DNA of 64,000 bases from Brevibacillus_D fluminis_A (GCF_052072235.1 NZ_CM125436.1:4768001-4832000); one strand, 5' to 3'; shown: positions 28,861 through 37,712, counted from the stretch's first letter. Notes: a model not told the origin generated them from the letters alone. Translations and numbers: made by a program.

Positions 28861-29538
28861 TTACGCAGGATCGACATAGCCATGTTTGATCGCATAAAGA
28901 GCGGCTTGCGTCCGGTCGGAGAGATCAAGCTTGCCCAAAATGCTGCTGACATGCGTCTTGACGGTTTTTTCCGCGATAACCAGCACCGCGGCGATTTCTT
29001 TGTTGGAGCATCCTTGCGCGAGCAGACAAAGGACTTCTTTTTCACGCTTGGTAAGCGTCTCATGGTGCCTCTCGCCCGTTTGCACGGGGGCGGCGACCGG
29101 CGGCTGGTCAGCGGGAGCGGCCGTCACCTGGGCCATCAGCTTGGACGTGACATCCGGATGCAGCTGAATATTTCCGCTATACGACCCGCGAATCGCTTCG
29201 ACGATCTGATCGGGTTTCATGTCTTTCATCAAGTATCCGACTGCACCTGCCTGCAGGGCCGGGAGCACATAATCCTGATCGGAAAAGCTGGTCAGCACCA
29301 AAATTTTGACGTCCGGATACGTTTTCTTGATGAGCCGCGTCGCCTCGATCCCATCCATCACCGGCATCACCATGTCCATCAGCACGACATCCGGCTGGCA
29401 GGACGCCACTTTTTCCAGCGCCTCCTTGCCGTTTTCCGCTTCACCGACAATCTCGAAATCTTTTTGCATGCTGAGGAAAAATTGCAGGCCGCGCAGCACG
29501 ACCGCATGATCATCGACCAACAAGATTTTTATTTTCAT
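28861..29538 (-). CDS. NarL/FixJ-type response regulator
   Basis: A 225-residue response regulator. The receiver domain has the acidic pair DD near residue 8, phospho-acceptor Asp in VVLMDMVMP (residue 54), Thr/Ser in VLTSF and Lys in LMKDM. A linker of about 35 residues leads to a LuxR-type helix-turn-helix (LTKREKEVLCLLAQGCSNKE, then EKTVKTHVSSILGKL). It is activated by the histidine kinase encoded 21 bp upstream. Targets unknown. Confidence 0.93.
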   Translation of the reverse strand: MKIKILLVDDHAVVLRGLQFFLSMQKDFEIVGEAENGKEALEKVASCQPDVVLMDMVMPVMDGIEATRLIKKTYPDVKILVLTSFSDQDYVLPALQAGAVGYLMKDMKPDQIVEAIRGSYSGNIQLHPDVTSKLMAQVTAAPADQPPVAAPVQTGERHHETLTKREKEVLCLLAQGCSNKEIAAVLVIAEKTVKTHVSSILGKLDLSDRTQAALYAIKHGYVDPA

Positions 29539-29559
29539 GAACCTTCACCTCTCCGCCGT

Positions 29560-31194
29560 CTACCAACAAGTAGGGATCAGCACCTGGACAACCGTCCCTT
29601 TTCCCGGCTTGCTTTCGATCGAAAACAGGCCGCCGAGCATCTCCGCGCGCTCACGCATGCTGATCAGTCCAAGCGAGTTCAGCTTCTGCCCCGCTTGCTG
29701 GGAAAAGCCGGCGCCACCATCGCTTACCCGAAGCAGCACTTCGCGCTTGGTCACTTTCAAATATACTTGCACTTCTGTTACTTTGGCATGTTTTGCCACA
29801 TTATTCAAGGACTCCTGCCCGATGCGCAGCAGCGTCTCCTCGATCGCCCGCGGCAGTTCGTTGAAGCCATCCAATTGATCGCGGACGATGATGCCGAGCT
29901 TTTGCCCGTACAGCTTCAACGCGGTGAGCAGCCCTTCCTCGAGGCCCGCGGGCCGCAGCTGCCAAATCAGCGCGCGCATCTCCTTCAACGAATCCTCCGT
30001 CAACCGCTGAATCTCGCGGAGTGAGTTGTGCATGAGATCGTCCTGCTCGCCGTCGAGAATGCCTTCCATCCCCCGTGTCATGAGCGACAGGGAAAACAGG
30101 TTTTGGCACACGGAGTCATGCAGGTCGCGCGCCAGCCGATTCCGTTCCTCGAGCTTGCTCAATTCCCGGCGCTGCTGGTTTAGGCGGGCGTTTTCCATCG
30201 AGATGGAAATATGATCCGCAAGCGATTGCAGCACCTCCAGATCGGTTTCGTCAAAATCGCTTGCCTTCTGGCTGGTAACCAACAGACATGCCGGCGTCTG
30301 CCCGCGCAGCCGGATCGGAACCGCCGCCGCTGAACGAAACGGCGCGATTCCAGCCGCTGGCAGCGACAGCTCCTGGTCCGCTTCCGCCTCGACCCGGCGC
30401 ACCTTGCCTTTTTTCATCGCTTCGGCGACCGGGCCGCTCTCGGCTGCTGTGACCGCTTTCCATTCGCTCTTGACCGATTCGCCTTGATACAGCGCCCGCA
30501 GCGACATCGCCTTGCCTTCCTTCAAGAAAAAGGCGGCTGCGGCCCACGGAAAATGCTTGCCGATTTGCTGGACGGCGGTACAGGGGATTTTTTGCAGTTC
30601 GGTTACCGCTCCGATCGCCTTGCTTGCGTCCCCCAGCTTGGCGTACAGCTCCGCCCGCTTTTGCTCGGCATGGAACAGCTTGGTCCGTTTCAGCGCGGTC
30701 CCGATCTGATAAGCGACCGCCGTCAACAGGGCGAGTTCCTCATCGGAAAAGTGCTCTTTGCCCGGCGCCGCCACATTCAGCAGGCCGAACCATTCTTCCC
30801 CCGCTTTCAGCGGAACGGTCGCGTGGTGGTAAATGCCCTCGGTATCGCCCCATTTGTATTCGATCGCATTTTCGATCCGCTTGCAGTTGATGATGTTGAC
30901 GGCATTGTGCAGGCGGCCGCCCCAATACTTGTCGACACACCAGCAGCTGCCGGTGCACATCGGCTCCTTCTCGCCCCAGGAAAGCGCCGGGGGCAGGCGA
31001 TGATCGACCACGCACGTAAAGCCCGGCTCTTTTTCCATCAAAAAAATCCAGCCTGTCGTAAGCCCCGTCACTTCAAGCAGCTTTCGCAGCACCGCATCGA
31101 GCATATGGTTGGTGTCGTTCGTAATGTTGAGCGTCACCGCGATTTCTTTCAGCGCAGCCAATTCATCCACGCGCTTGCCATCCGTCATGCGCAT
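29560..31194 (-). CDS. Cytoplasmic GAF-domain histidine kinase with cysteine cluster
   Basis: A 544-residue kinase without membrane segments. Two GAF domains (about 15-170 and 185-335) precede a HisKA_3 dimerisation domain (ERNRLARDLHDSVCQNLFSL, His359) and an HATPase (ESLNNVAKHAKVTE, then VSDGGAGF). The first GAF domain has Cys61, Cys80, Cys84, Cys86 and Cys104, in the spacing C-x3-C-x-C, suggesting a metal or Fe-S redox sensor, as reported for the AirS/YhcS kinase; that link is inference. ATG at 31194 follows GGGAGGACGG; ATG at 31188 is an alternative. It forms an operon with the NarL-type regulator. Confidence 0.9.
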   Translation of the reverse strand: MRMTDGKRVDELAALKEIAVTLNITNDTNHMLDAVLRKLLEVTGLTTGWIFLMEKEPGFTCVVDHRLPPALSWGEKEPMCTGSCWCVDKYWGGRLHNAVNIINCKRIENAIEYKWGDTEGIYHHATVPLKAGEEWFGLLNVAAPGKEHFSDEELALLTAVAYQIGTALKRTKLFHAEQKRAELYAKLGDASKAIGAVTELQKIPCTAVQQIGKHFPWAAAAFFLKEGKAMSLRALYQGESVKSEWKAVTAAESGPVAEAMKKGKVRRVEAEADQELSLPAAGIAPFRSAAAVPIRLRGQTPACLLVTSQKASDFDETDLEVLQSLADHISISMENARLNQQRRELSKLEERNRLARDLHDSVCQNLFSLSLMTRGMEGILDGEQDDLMHNSLREIQRLTEDSLKEMRALIWQLRPAGLEEGLLTALKLYGQKLGIIVRDQLDGFNELPRAIEETLLRIGQESLNNVAKHAKVTEVQVYLKVTKREVLLRVSDGGAGFSQQAGQKLNSLGLISMRERAEMLGGLFSIESKPGKGTVVQVLIPTCW

Positions 31195-31303
31195 CCGTCC
31201 TCCCGTTCGTATCTCGTGGCTCTAGCGTAAACGACCGGAACGGCGGAAACAAGGGGGGAACGGGCAAAACTGCACACACGCGGTCGATCCCGCGATAGCG
31301 CGC

Positions 31304-31329
31304 AAAAAAGACGCTCCATGCAGAGCGTC
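31304..31329 (-). terminator. Intrinsic terminator after the amidohydrolase
   Basis: On the minus strand GACGCTC pairs with GAGCGTC across a 6-nt loop, followed by TTTTTT. Confidence 0.88.
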
Positions 31330-31363
31330 ATCGTCCGTAACTGCCTTGCGATCGTCGATGCGC

Positions 31364-32950
31364 TTATTTCGCGTAGCATACCTTTCCGCCGATAATCGTC
31401 ATGCTGATCCCGGTCGAAAGCAGCGCATCCGGCTCGACCGTGAACAAGTCCTGTGAATAGACGGTCATGTCCGCCAGCATGCCGCGCGAAAGCGTCCCTT
31501 TGTGCTGCTCCTCGTTGGTAGCCATCGCGCCGCCCACCGTAAACAGGCGAATCGCCTCCGCCATCGACAGCTTCTGCTCCGGATAGTAGCCGCCATGCGT
31601 CTCGCCAGGAGCTTTCCGCGTGACCGCAGCATGGAGGCCCAAAAGCGGATCGAGCGGCTCCACTGGGGCATCAGAGCCACCGGCGCAGTGAATCCCCGCG
31701 TCGATCATCGTTTTCCAGCTGTAGGAATGGCGAATCCGCTCCTTGCCGACACGCTCCTCCACCCAAGGGAAATCCGAGGCGACGAAGCGCGGCTGAATAT
31801 CGACGATTTTGCTGTCGTCCTTCAAGGCGGTAAGCTGGTCCGGCCGAAGAATTTGCGTATGGATGATCCGGTCGCGATACGGGACGGTCGGGAATTGCCG
31901 CAGCCCGTCGAGCACCATATCCAGCGCCTTGTCGCCGATCGTATGGACCGCAATCGTCATGTTCAGGCTGCGCGCCTCGCGCATGATGGCGAGCAGCTCT
32001 TCCTGCGAATGGATCGGCATCCCGCTCGTCGTCGGATCATCCGCATAAGGCGCGGACAAGTAAGCGGTTCTTCTGCCCAAAGCGCCGTCTGCAAACAGCT
32101 TCACCGCCCCGATCGACAGGTTGTGGTTGCCGAATCCGGTCCGCAGGTGACTTTCCCGAATGCTTGGCAGATGCGGGTAATAGAGCAGCAGGTTGCAGCG
32201 CAAACCCAATCCTTCTTCATTCAACAGCTCGTCATAAATCCGGTACGTCTGGTCCAATCCGCCGAGATCGCGCAAGTCCTCTGTGTGCGCGCCGGTGAGC
32301 CCGTGCTGCATCGCATACTGGATCGCCTTTCTCGTCTGTTCCTTCAATTGAGCATAACCCGGCTCCGGAATGTGTTTTTTGACGACGTTCGCCGCCGTTT
32401 CCAGCAAAAGCCCTGTCAATTCCTCATCCGCTCCGATCAAGCCTGCCGCTATCGCATCCGCGCGGGTTTCGATCCCGGCGAGCCGCAGCGCCTTGCTGTT
32501 GACCAGCACGGCATGACCGCACACCCGGTTGAGAAAAATCGGGCAATGCGGCGCGACCGCATCCAGTTCTTCGCGGGTCGGGATGCCGCCCTGGACAAAC
32601 TGGTTTTCGTCCCAGCCCTTCCCGATCAGCCATTCATCAGCCGTTTTTTCGCTTGCCGCCCGCTTGATGGTTGCCAGCATCTCGTCTTTGGATGTCGTTT
32701 TGTTCAAATCGAGCTGGAGAAAGGTGGACCCGAGCCAGCCCAGATGCAGGTGGCTGTCGATCAGGCCCGGCGTCGCCAATTTTCCTTGCAAATCCACATA
32801 TTTAGCGTCATGACGCCCCCATTGCAGCTGCATGTCGGCGTGCGAACCGAGGTCGACGATCCGCCCATCCCGCGCCACGATCGCCTCCACATAGGGGTGC
32901 GCCGGGTCTTGGGTGTAGATGCGGCCATTGGTAAAAATCGTTGTCGTCAT
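31364..32950 (-). CDS. YtcJ-like metal-dependent amidohydrolase
   Basis: A 528-residue amidohydrolase of the amidohydro_3 group. LATPGLIDSHLHLGWLG has the first HxH metal site, VCGHAVLVNSKAL, AVHTIGDKALD and HCAGGSDAPVEPLDPLLG are further metal/active-site regions. Such enzymes hydrolyse N-acyl or formamide compounds; no substrate is evident. ATG at 32950 follows AAAAGGAGCG. It is a single-gene unit between two terminators and lies just downstream of the sigma-54 operon. Confidence 0.88.
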   Translation of the reverse strand: MTTTIFTNGRIYTQDPAHPYVEAIVARDGRIVDLGSHADMQLQWGRHDAKYVDLQGKLATPGLIDSHLHLGWLGSTFLQLDLNKTTSKDEMLATIKRAASEKTADEWLIGKGWDENQFVQGGIPTREELDAVAPHCPIFLNRVCGHAVLVNSKALRLAGIETRADAIAAGLIGADEELTGLLLETAANVVKKHIPEPGYAQLKEQTRKAIQYAMQHGLTGAHTEDLRDLGGLDQTYRIYDELLNEEGLGLRCNLLLYYPHLPSIRESHLRTGFGNHNLSIGAVKLFADGALGRRTAYLSAPYADDPTTSGMPIHSQEELLAIMREARSLNMTIAVHTIGDKALDMVLDGLRQFPTVPYRDRIIHTQILRPDQLTALKDDSKIVDIQPRFVASDFPWVEERVGKERIRHSYSWKTMIDAGIHCAGGSDAPVEPLDPLLGLHAAVTRKAPGETHGGYYPEQKLSMAEAIRLFTVGGAMATNEEQHKGTLSRGMLADMTVYSQDLFTVEPDALLSTGISMTIIGGKVCYAK

Positions 32951-33041
32951 GTCTGGTATCGCTCCTTTTTATCGTCGTCCCAACTCCTTCCACGCGAAAG
33001 GGCGGCACTCCTTTTTCGTTTCAACTGGAATTCTGTCCAGC

Positions 33042-33077
33042 AAAAAACCCCGGGGCAGCCTCTGACGCCCGGGGTTT
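33042..33077 (-). terminator. Terminator of the sigma-54 operon
   Basis: On the minus strand AAACCCCGGGC pairs with the GCCCCGGGGTTT region, followed by TTTTTTG, eleven bases after the cupin stop codon. Confidence 0.85.
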
Positions 33078-33087
33078 CTCTATCGCT

Positions 33088-33513
33088 TTATATGCGCTCG
33101 TATTTCTGCACCGCACCGGCAGGCACTTCCTTGAAATCCGGCAAGGTGGTCAGCCCTTTCTCCGCGCCGCCCGGATTATAGAACGCGAGCAGCCGCAGAG
33201 GCTCCCAGCCCGTGTTGTGCGTGGAGTGGTAAACCCCTGTCGGGATGTAGAGCATGTCGCCCGCTTTGACCGGAAACGGCTCCTCATCCCCGATCATTTG
33301 CACACCCTCCCCGGACAAAATATACAGAATCTCCTCTGCATCCGGATGATTGTGCCGATCATGCCCCTCTTCCGGCAGCAGGATCACCTCGCCGCACGTC
33401 ACCTTCGCACCCGGTGTCTGCTCCGGCGTGACGAACCATTTGATCATGCCCCAATTGAACGTATGTGTCGGGATTTCTTTCGGATCGATTTGCTTCACGT
33501 TATTCGCCTCCAT
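33088..33513 (-). CDS. Cupin-domain protein, last gene of the sigma-54 operon
   Basis: A 141-residue single-domain cupin. EEGHDRHNHPDAEEILYILS carries the HxH...E metal site and YHSTHNTGWEPLRLLAF the late His. The ATG at 33513 lies inside the end of the TIM-barrel gene (14-bp overlap), implying translational coupling. Single cupins can be isomerases, dioxygenases or sensors; this one probably acts on the same unknown metabolite as the Tm-1-like and PEP-hydrolase-like proteins. Function not identified. Confidence 0.83.
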   Translation of the reverse strand: MEANNVKQIDPKEIPTHTFNWGMIKWFVTPEQTPGAKVTCGEVILLPEEGHDRHNHPDAEEILYILSGEGVQMIGDEEPFPVKAGDMLYIPTGVYHSTHNTGWEPLRLLAFYNPGGAEKGLTTLPDFKEVPAGAVQKYERI

Positions 33514-34333
33514 GTGAAATCGCTTTGAATTTCCGCATATTTTCCGTGATGGCAACCTCTGTCGGCAGCCGCTCCATGCTGGATGCGCCGAAAAATCCGA
33601 CGATGCCATTGGTGTTATCGAGCACATACGCGGCGTCATCCGGCTCGGCGATCGGTCCGCCGTGGCAGAGCACGATGATGTCGGGGTTCACTTCTTTCGC
33701 CGCATCGTGCATCTCCTGAACGAGCGCAGCCGCTTCATCGATGGTCAGCGCCGTTTTCGCCCCGATCGTACCGGAGGTGGTCAAGCCGACGTGCGGCACC
33801 AGAATGTCGGCCCCTGCCTCTGCCATCTTGCGCGCCTGCTCGGCATCGAACACGTACGGCGCGGTCAGCAGCCCCAGTTCATGTGCCTGGCGGATCATCT
33901 CCACCTCCAGATCATAGCCCATGCCGGTCTCCTCCAGATTGGCGCGGAACGTGCCGTCAAACAATCCGACGGTCGGGAAGTTTTGCACGCCGGTAAAGCC
34001 CATTTCCTTCAGCTGCTTTAAAAACACAGGCATCAGCCGGAACGGATCGGTGCCGCATACCCCTGCCAGCACCGGCGTGTTTTTGACGATCGGCAGCACC
34101 TCGCCCGCCATCTCCACGACGATCTGATTGGCGTCGCCATACGGCAAAAGCCCTGCCAGCGAGCCGCGGCCCGCCATCCGGTAGCGCCCGGAATTGTAGA
34201 TGATGATCAGGTCCGCTCCGCCCGCCTCGGCCGATTTGGCCGACAGTCCGGTGCCCGCACCCGCGCCGATAATCGGATTCCCCGCTTTGATTTCCTCCTG
34301 CAGACGTGCCAATGCTTCTTCTCTTGTCATCAT
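33500..34333 (-). CDS. PEP-hydrolase-family TIM-barrel protein (Tm-1 C-terminal-type)
   Basis: A 277-residue TIM-barrel of the family named phosphoenolpyruvate hydrolase-like. GAGAGTGLSAKSAEAGGADL, GVCGTDPFRLM, GVQNFPTVGLFDGTFR, VPHVGLTTSGTIGAKTAL and LCHGGPIAEPDDAAYV are the conserved loops. Homologues form the C-terminal half of the plant Tm-1 protein. The ATG pair at 34333 was chosen because GGAGAGG lies 5 bases upstream; the frame extends to 34351 across that site. It lies 34 bp after the Tm-1-like gene and overlaps the cupin gene. The same domain is fused to the sigma-54 activator at 35796-37631. The reaction in bacteria is not established. Confidence 0.88.
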   Translation of the reverse strand: MMTREEALARLQEEIKAGNPIIGAGAGTGLSAKSAEAGGADLIIIYNSGRYRMAGRGSLAGLLPYGDANQIVVEMAGEVLPIVKNTPVLAGVCGTDPFRLMPVFLKQLKEMGFTGVQNFPTVGLFDGTFRANLEETGMGYDLEVEMIRQAHELGLLTAPYVFDAEQARKMAEAGADILVPHVGLTTSGTIGAKTALTIDEAAALVQEMHDAAKEVNPDIIVLCHGGPIAEPDDAAYVLDNTNGIVGFFGASSMERLPTEVAITENMRKFKAISHGGE

Positions 34334-34367
34334 GCGATCCTCTCCTACCATTCTCCGTTGTGTTCTT

Positions 34368-35606
34368 TTATCTGTTGTTCAGCCACGCTTGATATTGTTC
34401 ATGGAACCGCTGCGCCATCGCTATGGCGAAAGCGGGATCGTTAATATCCGTATCCAGCTCCAAAATTTCGACGATGTGTGGATTGACGTTTTGCCGCAGC
34501 GCCTCGATCAGCGCTTCATCAGCGGCCTGGTCATGGAAAAATTGCCCTTCCTTGGACAGCACCGATACGCCCCGCAGCGGGATGAACAGGCTGACCGGAC
34601 CTGTCGCCTGGTTCAGCTTGGCCGCGATCCGGCGCCCCAATTCCGCGCATTCCTCCGGTGTCGTGCGCATTAAGGTGACTGTCGCATTGTGCTCATACAG
34701 CCGTCTGTCTGCAAACCGTTCCGGCACCGTATCGCGCGGCCCAAAGTTCACCATGTCAAGCGCCCCCAGCGATACCACCTGCGGAATACCCACCTCTCCT
34801 GCCGCATTGAGCCGGGTCGGGCCAGCCGTCAACACACCGCCGACCAAATCGTCCGCAAGCTCCGTCGTTGTCAGGTCAAAGGACCCGGTGATAAAGCCGT
34901 CCCGGATCAGCGTTTCCATCGATTGCCCGCCCGTTCCGGTAGCGTGGAACACGAGAATTTCGTAATCAAGCTCCTCCAAATGCTTGCGTGCCGTCTCGAC
35001 AGCCGGAGTCGTCACGCCGAACATCGTCGCCCCGATCAGCGGCTTGCTCGCCGACATGTCTGGAACAGCCGCTTTCGCCATCCCGGCGATGGCCGCTGCG
35101 GCATTGGAAAGGATGCGTGCGGAAATTTGGTTGATTCCGGCGACATCGACGACCGAATACATCATCGTGATGTCGACCGCCCCGACATACGCGCGGGTGT
35201 CTCCCGATGCCATCGTGGACACGATCAGCTTCGGCACGCCGACCGGCAGCTGGCGCATCGCATGGGAAACGACAGCTGTGCCGCCCGAGCCGCCGAGTCC
35301 TAAAATCGCTTGCAGCCGGTTTTGCTCATACAGCTCTTTGACGATGGCAGCGGCGCCTTCGGCCATCGCCTTCATCGCCGCTCCGCGATCGCCTGAAGCG
35401 ATCAGCCGATCGACCTGATGACCAGCAGCTGCCGCGACCGCTTCGCGCATCACATCCGGTTGGACGACAGGCTCGCCAAGTACACCGATGTCCACCAAAA
35501 TGGTTTCGACGCCATGCTCTTGCTGTAAGCGCTCACAAATGTAGCCGTACTCGATCCCTTTCGTATCAAGCGTGCCAAGCAATACAACTGTTGGCTTTTG
35601 TCCCAT
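34368..35606 (-). CDS. Tm-1-like ATP-binding protein (UPF0261)
   Basis: A 412-residue protein of the UPF0261/Tm-1 N-terminal family. VVLLGTLDTKGIEYGYICER at the N-terminus, LGLGGSGGTAVVSHAMR, GATMFGVTTPAVETARKHLE, VFHATGTGGQSMETLIRDG and GPTRLNAAGEVGIPQVVSLG are conserved blocks. In tomato the homologous domain inhibits tobamovirus replication, but the bacterial function is unknown. The start is ATG at 35606; a GTG at 35615 closer to AAGGAGGG is possible. First gene behind a sigma-54 promoter (35654-35670), followed by the TIM-barrel and cupin genes. A metabolic role in handling an alpha-keto or enol acid is inference from the partners. Confidence 0.88.
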   Translation of the reverse strand: MGQKPTVVLLGTLDTKGIEYGYICERLQQEHGVETILVDIGVLGEPVVQPDVMREAVAAAAGHQVDRLIASGDRGAAMKAMAEGAAAIVKELYEQNRLQAILGLGGSGGTAVVSHAMRQLPVGVPKLIVSTMASGDTRAYVGAVDITMMYSVVDVAGINQISARILSNAAAAIAGMAKAAVPDMSASKPLIGATMFGVTTPAVETARKHLEELDYEILVFHATGTGGQSMETLIRDGFITGSFDLTTTELADDLVGGVLTAGPTRLNAAGEVGIPQVVSLGALDMVNFGPRDTVPERFADRRLYEHNATVTLMRTTPEECAELGRRIAAKLNQATGPVSLFIPLRGVSVLSKEGQFFHDQAADEALIEALRQNVNPHIVEILELDTDINDPAFAIAMAQRFHEQYQAWLNNR

Positions 35607-35653
35607 AGATTCCACTTTCCCTCCTTCAACGCTCTGATTCACAGCCTATTTCG

Positions 35654-35670
35654 AGCAAGTTCCTTGCCAA
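35654..35670 (-). promoter_or_regulatory. Sigma-54 (RpoN/SigL) promoter
   Basis: The minus strand reads TTGGCAAGGAACTTGCT, matching the -24/-12 consensus TTGGCAC-N5-TTGCT with the invariant GG and GC at correct spacing. It lies 48 bp upstream of the Tm-1-like start codon and directly downstream of a sigma-54 activator gene. Confidence 0.85.
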
Positions 35671-35709
35671 TCATTTCAGCCCGGTTTGATCAGGGTATCG
35701 CAACGGTTG

Positions 35710-35760
35710 TGGGAAATTTTTTTCTCACGACGCCGCAAAACAGTGAGAAAAAAATTCCCA
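35710..35760. repeat. Large inverted repeat between activator gene and sigma-54 promoter
   Basis: TGGGAAATTTTTTTCTCAC (35710-35728) and GTGAGAAAAAAATTCCCA (35743-35760) are inverted copies differing by one base, with a 14-bp spacer. No T-run follows the stem on the minus strand, so a terminator is less likely than an upstream activator site for the Fis-type activator; both are possible. It ends about 40 bp upstream of the -24 box. Confidence 0.65.
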
Positions 35761-35795
35761 AATCAGGTAACGGGAAAAATAGTTCACGTTCTCTC

Positions 35796-37631
35796 TCATT
35801 TGGGAATCGGCGTAATGTTGTATTTTTTCATTTTGTTAAAAAGCGTTCTTCGCGTAAAACCGAGCGTTTCCGCCGTGCGCGTCCGGTTCCAGTCCAGCTT
35901 TTGCAGCGTCTGTTCGATCAGTTCCTTTTCAAACGATTCCACCGAGCGGCTGACCCATTGACTCTCCACATGACTGGTCCCGCGTGTGTCGCCAACGGTC
36001 GGCAAGCTGGCTTCCCTGATCGGCGCGGGCAAGTCTTTCCACTCGATGCGGCTACCATTGCACAAAATCGAGGCCCGCTCCAGCACGTGCTCCAGTTCCC
36101 GCACATTGCCCGGCCAATCATAGGCGAGCAAGGCATCGAAAGCAGCCGGCGTCAGCCCGCCGATGTCGCAGGCGAATTTTTCGTTGATCTTTTTCAGGAA
36201 GTGATTGACCATGAGCGGAATGTCTTCCTTCAGCTCGCGAAGCGGGATCGTCTGAATCGCGATCACGTTCAGGCGATAGTACAAGTCTTCGCGGAATTTG
36301 CCCTCCTGCACCGCTTTGTACAAATCCACATTGGTCGCGCACAGAATCCGCGTGTCGACTTTGATCGTTTTGGTGCCGCCGACCCGCTCGAATTCCTGAT
36401 GCTGGATCGCGCGCAGCACCTTCGCTTGCGTCGCCAGACTCATCTCGCCGATCTCATCTAAGAACAGCGTTCCTTGATGCGCCAGCTCAAAACGGCCGAT
36501 CCGCTGCTGCGTCGCGCCGGTGAATGAGCCTTTTTCATGGCCGAACAGCTCGCTTTCCAGCAAACTGTCCGGCAATGAAGCGCAATTGACCCGCACGAAA
36601 GCGTGCTTGTAGCGGTCGCTGTTGTAATGGATGGAGCGCACGATCAGCTCTTTGCCCGTTCCGCTCTCGCCTTGGACCAGGACGTTGACGTTTTTGTTCG
36701 CCACCTTGCGCACGATCTCATAAATCTCCTGCATCGCGCGGCTTTGCCCGACGATCTCGTCGAACCGCATTTTTTTGAGCAGCTCCTGCTTCAAATAGCG
36801 GTTCTCCGCCGACAGCCCGTCCCCATGCTTGAACTGGCCGATCACGCCCTTGATGCTCTCTTCCGTCGGGATGCGCTCGAAGGTGGAGCCGCCGATCACG
36901 CCGACTGCGCTCGTTTCGCGGTAAAAAGTGCGCGCCTGCTCCGGATACACGATCGGTCCGCCGTACACCATATGCAGGCAATCCGGGTTCACGTCCTGTG
37001 CCGCTTGAAAAATCCGGGTGGCAAGCTGGACGGCTTCCGGAATCGTGATGCCGCTCTTGATCCCGGTTCCTCCCCCGATCGTCCAGCCAAAGTGGGCGCA
37101 GACCACATCCACCTGCGCTGCCGCCATCGCCCGCGCCTGCTCCTCATTGAATACGAAGCCGATCGTGAACAGCCCCTGCTGTGACGCTTTGGCGAGGAAC
37201 TCCACTTCCTTGGCGAAGCCGAATCCCTCTTCTTCCAGCGCGATCCGCATGGTCCCGTCGATCAGGCCGACCGTCGGAAAGTTGTTGACGCCGCAAAAGC
37301 CGGTCGCCTTGATTTTGTCGATCAGCGCTTGCGGGTCGATCGTCGGATCGGTGGCACAAACGCCGTAAATGACCGGCGTCTCCCCCGCATGCGGCAAAAT
37401 TTCGCGGTAACCGGTTTTCAGCACCATTTCGTTGCTATTGGCAAATGGAAGCAGGGAGCCTAACGTGGACACGCCCGCGTTCCGGAATAATCCTGCGTTT
37501 AAGACGAGCAAAAAATCGGCCCCGCCTGCCACGGCTTGCTTTGCGGAAAAGCCGGAGCCGGTTGCGACGCCGATCAAGGGTTTTTTGGTGTTCAGGCTGT
37601 CAATGAGCGATGCGCGGAGCTTTTCTTTCAT
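35796..37631 (-). CDS. Sigma-54-dependent activator with PEP-hydrolase-like TIM-barrel sensor domain
   Basis: A 611-residue protein. Residues about 15-265 repeat the TIM barrel of the enzyme encoded at 33500-34333 (GSGFSAKQAVAGGAD, GVCATDPTI, GVNNFPTVGLIDGTMR, VYGGPIVYPEQA, GVIGGSTFERIPTEES). Residues about 293-530 are the AAA+ domain with Walker A GESGTGKE (321-328), the sigma-54 contact loop GSFTGA (368-373, Ser instead of the usual Ala) and Walker B LFLDEIGE. The C-terminus is a Fis-type HTH (LDWNRTRTAETLGFTRRTLF). ATG at 37631 was chosen over GTG at 37664 because GGGGAGG lies between them. The sensor domain probably binds the substrate of the homologous enzyme and activates the operon through the sigma-54 promoter (inference). 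Confidence 0.92.
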   Translation of the reverse strand: MKEKLRASLIDSLNTKKPLIGVATGSGFSAKQAVAGGADFLLVLNAGLFRNAGVSTLGSLLPFANSNEMVLKTGYREILPHAGETPVIYGVCATDPTIDPQALIDKIKATGFCGVNNFPTVGLIDGTMRIALEEEGFGFAKEVEFLAKASQQGLFTIGFVFNEEQARAMAAAQVDVVCAHFGWTIGGGTGIKSGITIPEAVQLATRIFQAAQDVNPDCLHMVYGGPIVYPEQARTFYRETSAVGVIGGSTFERIPTEESIKGVIGQFKHGDGLSAENRYLKQELLKKMRFDEIVGQSRAMQEIYEIVRKVANKNVNVLVQGESGTGKELIVRSIHYNSDRYKHAFVRVNCASLPDSLLESELFGHEKGSFTGATQQRIGRFELAHQGTLFLDEIGEMSLATQAKVLRAIQHQEFERVGGTKTIKVDTRILCATNVDLYKAVQEGKFREDLYYRLNVIAIQTIPLRELKEDIPLMVNHFLKKINEKFACDIGGLTPAAFDALLAYDWPGNVRELEHVLERASILCNGSRIEWKDLPAPIREASLPTVGDTRGTSHVESQWVSRSVESFEKELIEQTLQKLDWNRTRTAETLGFTRRTLFNKMKKYNITPIPK

Positions 37632-37712
37632 TCGTTGAGCGGCCTCCCCTCTGTTTGTTTCCACAAGTGTAGCAAGAATTTACCTGTGGGAAAATAGTTT
37701 GGTGGAGGCGAG

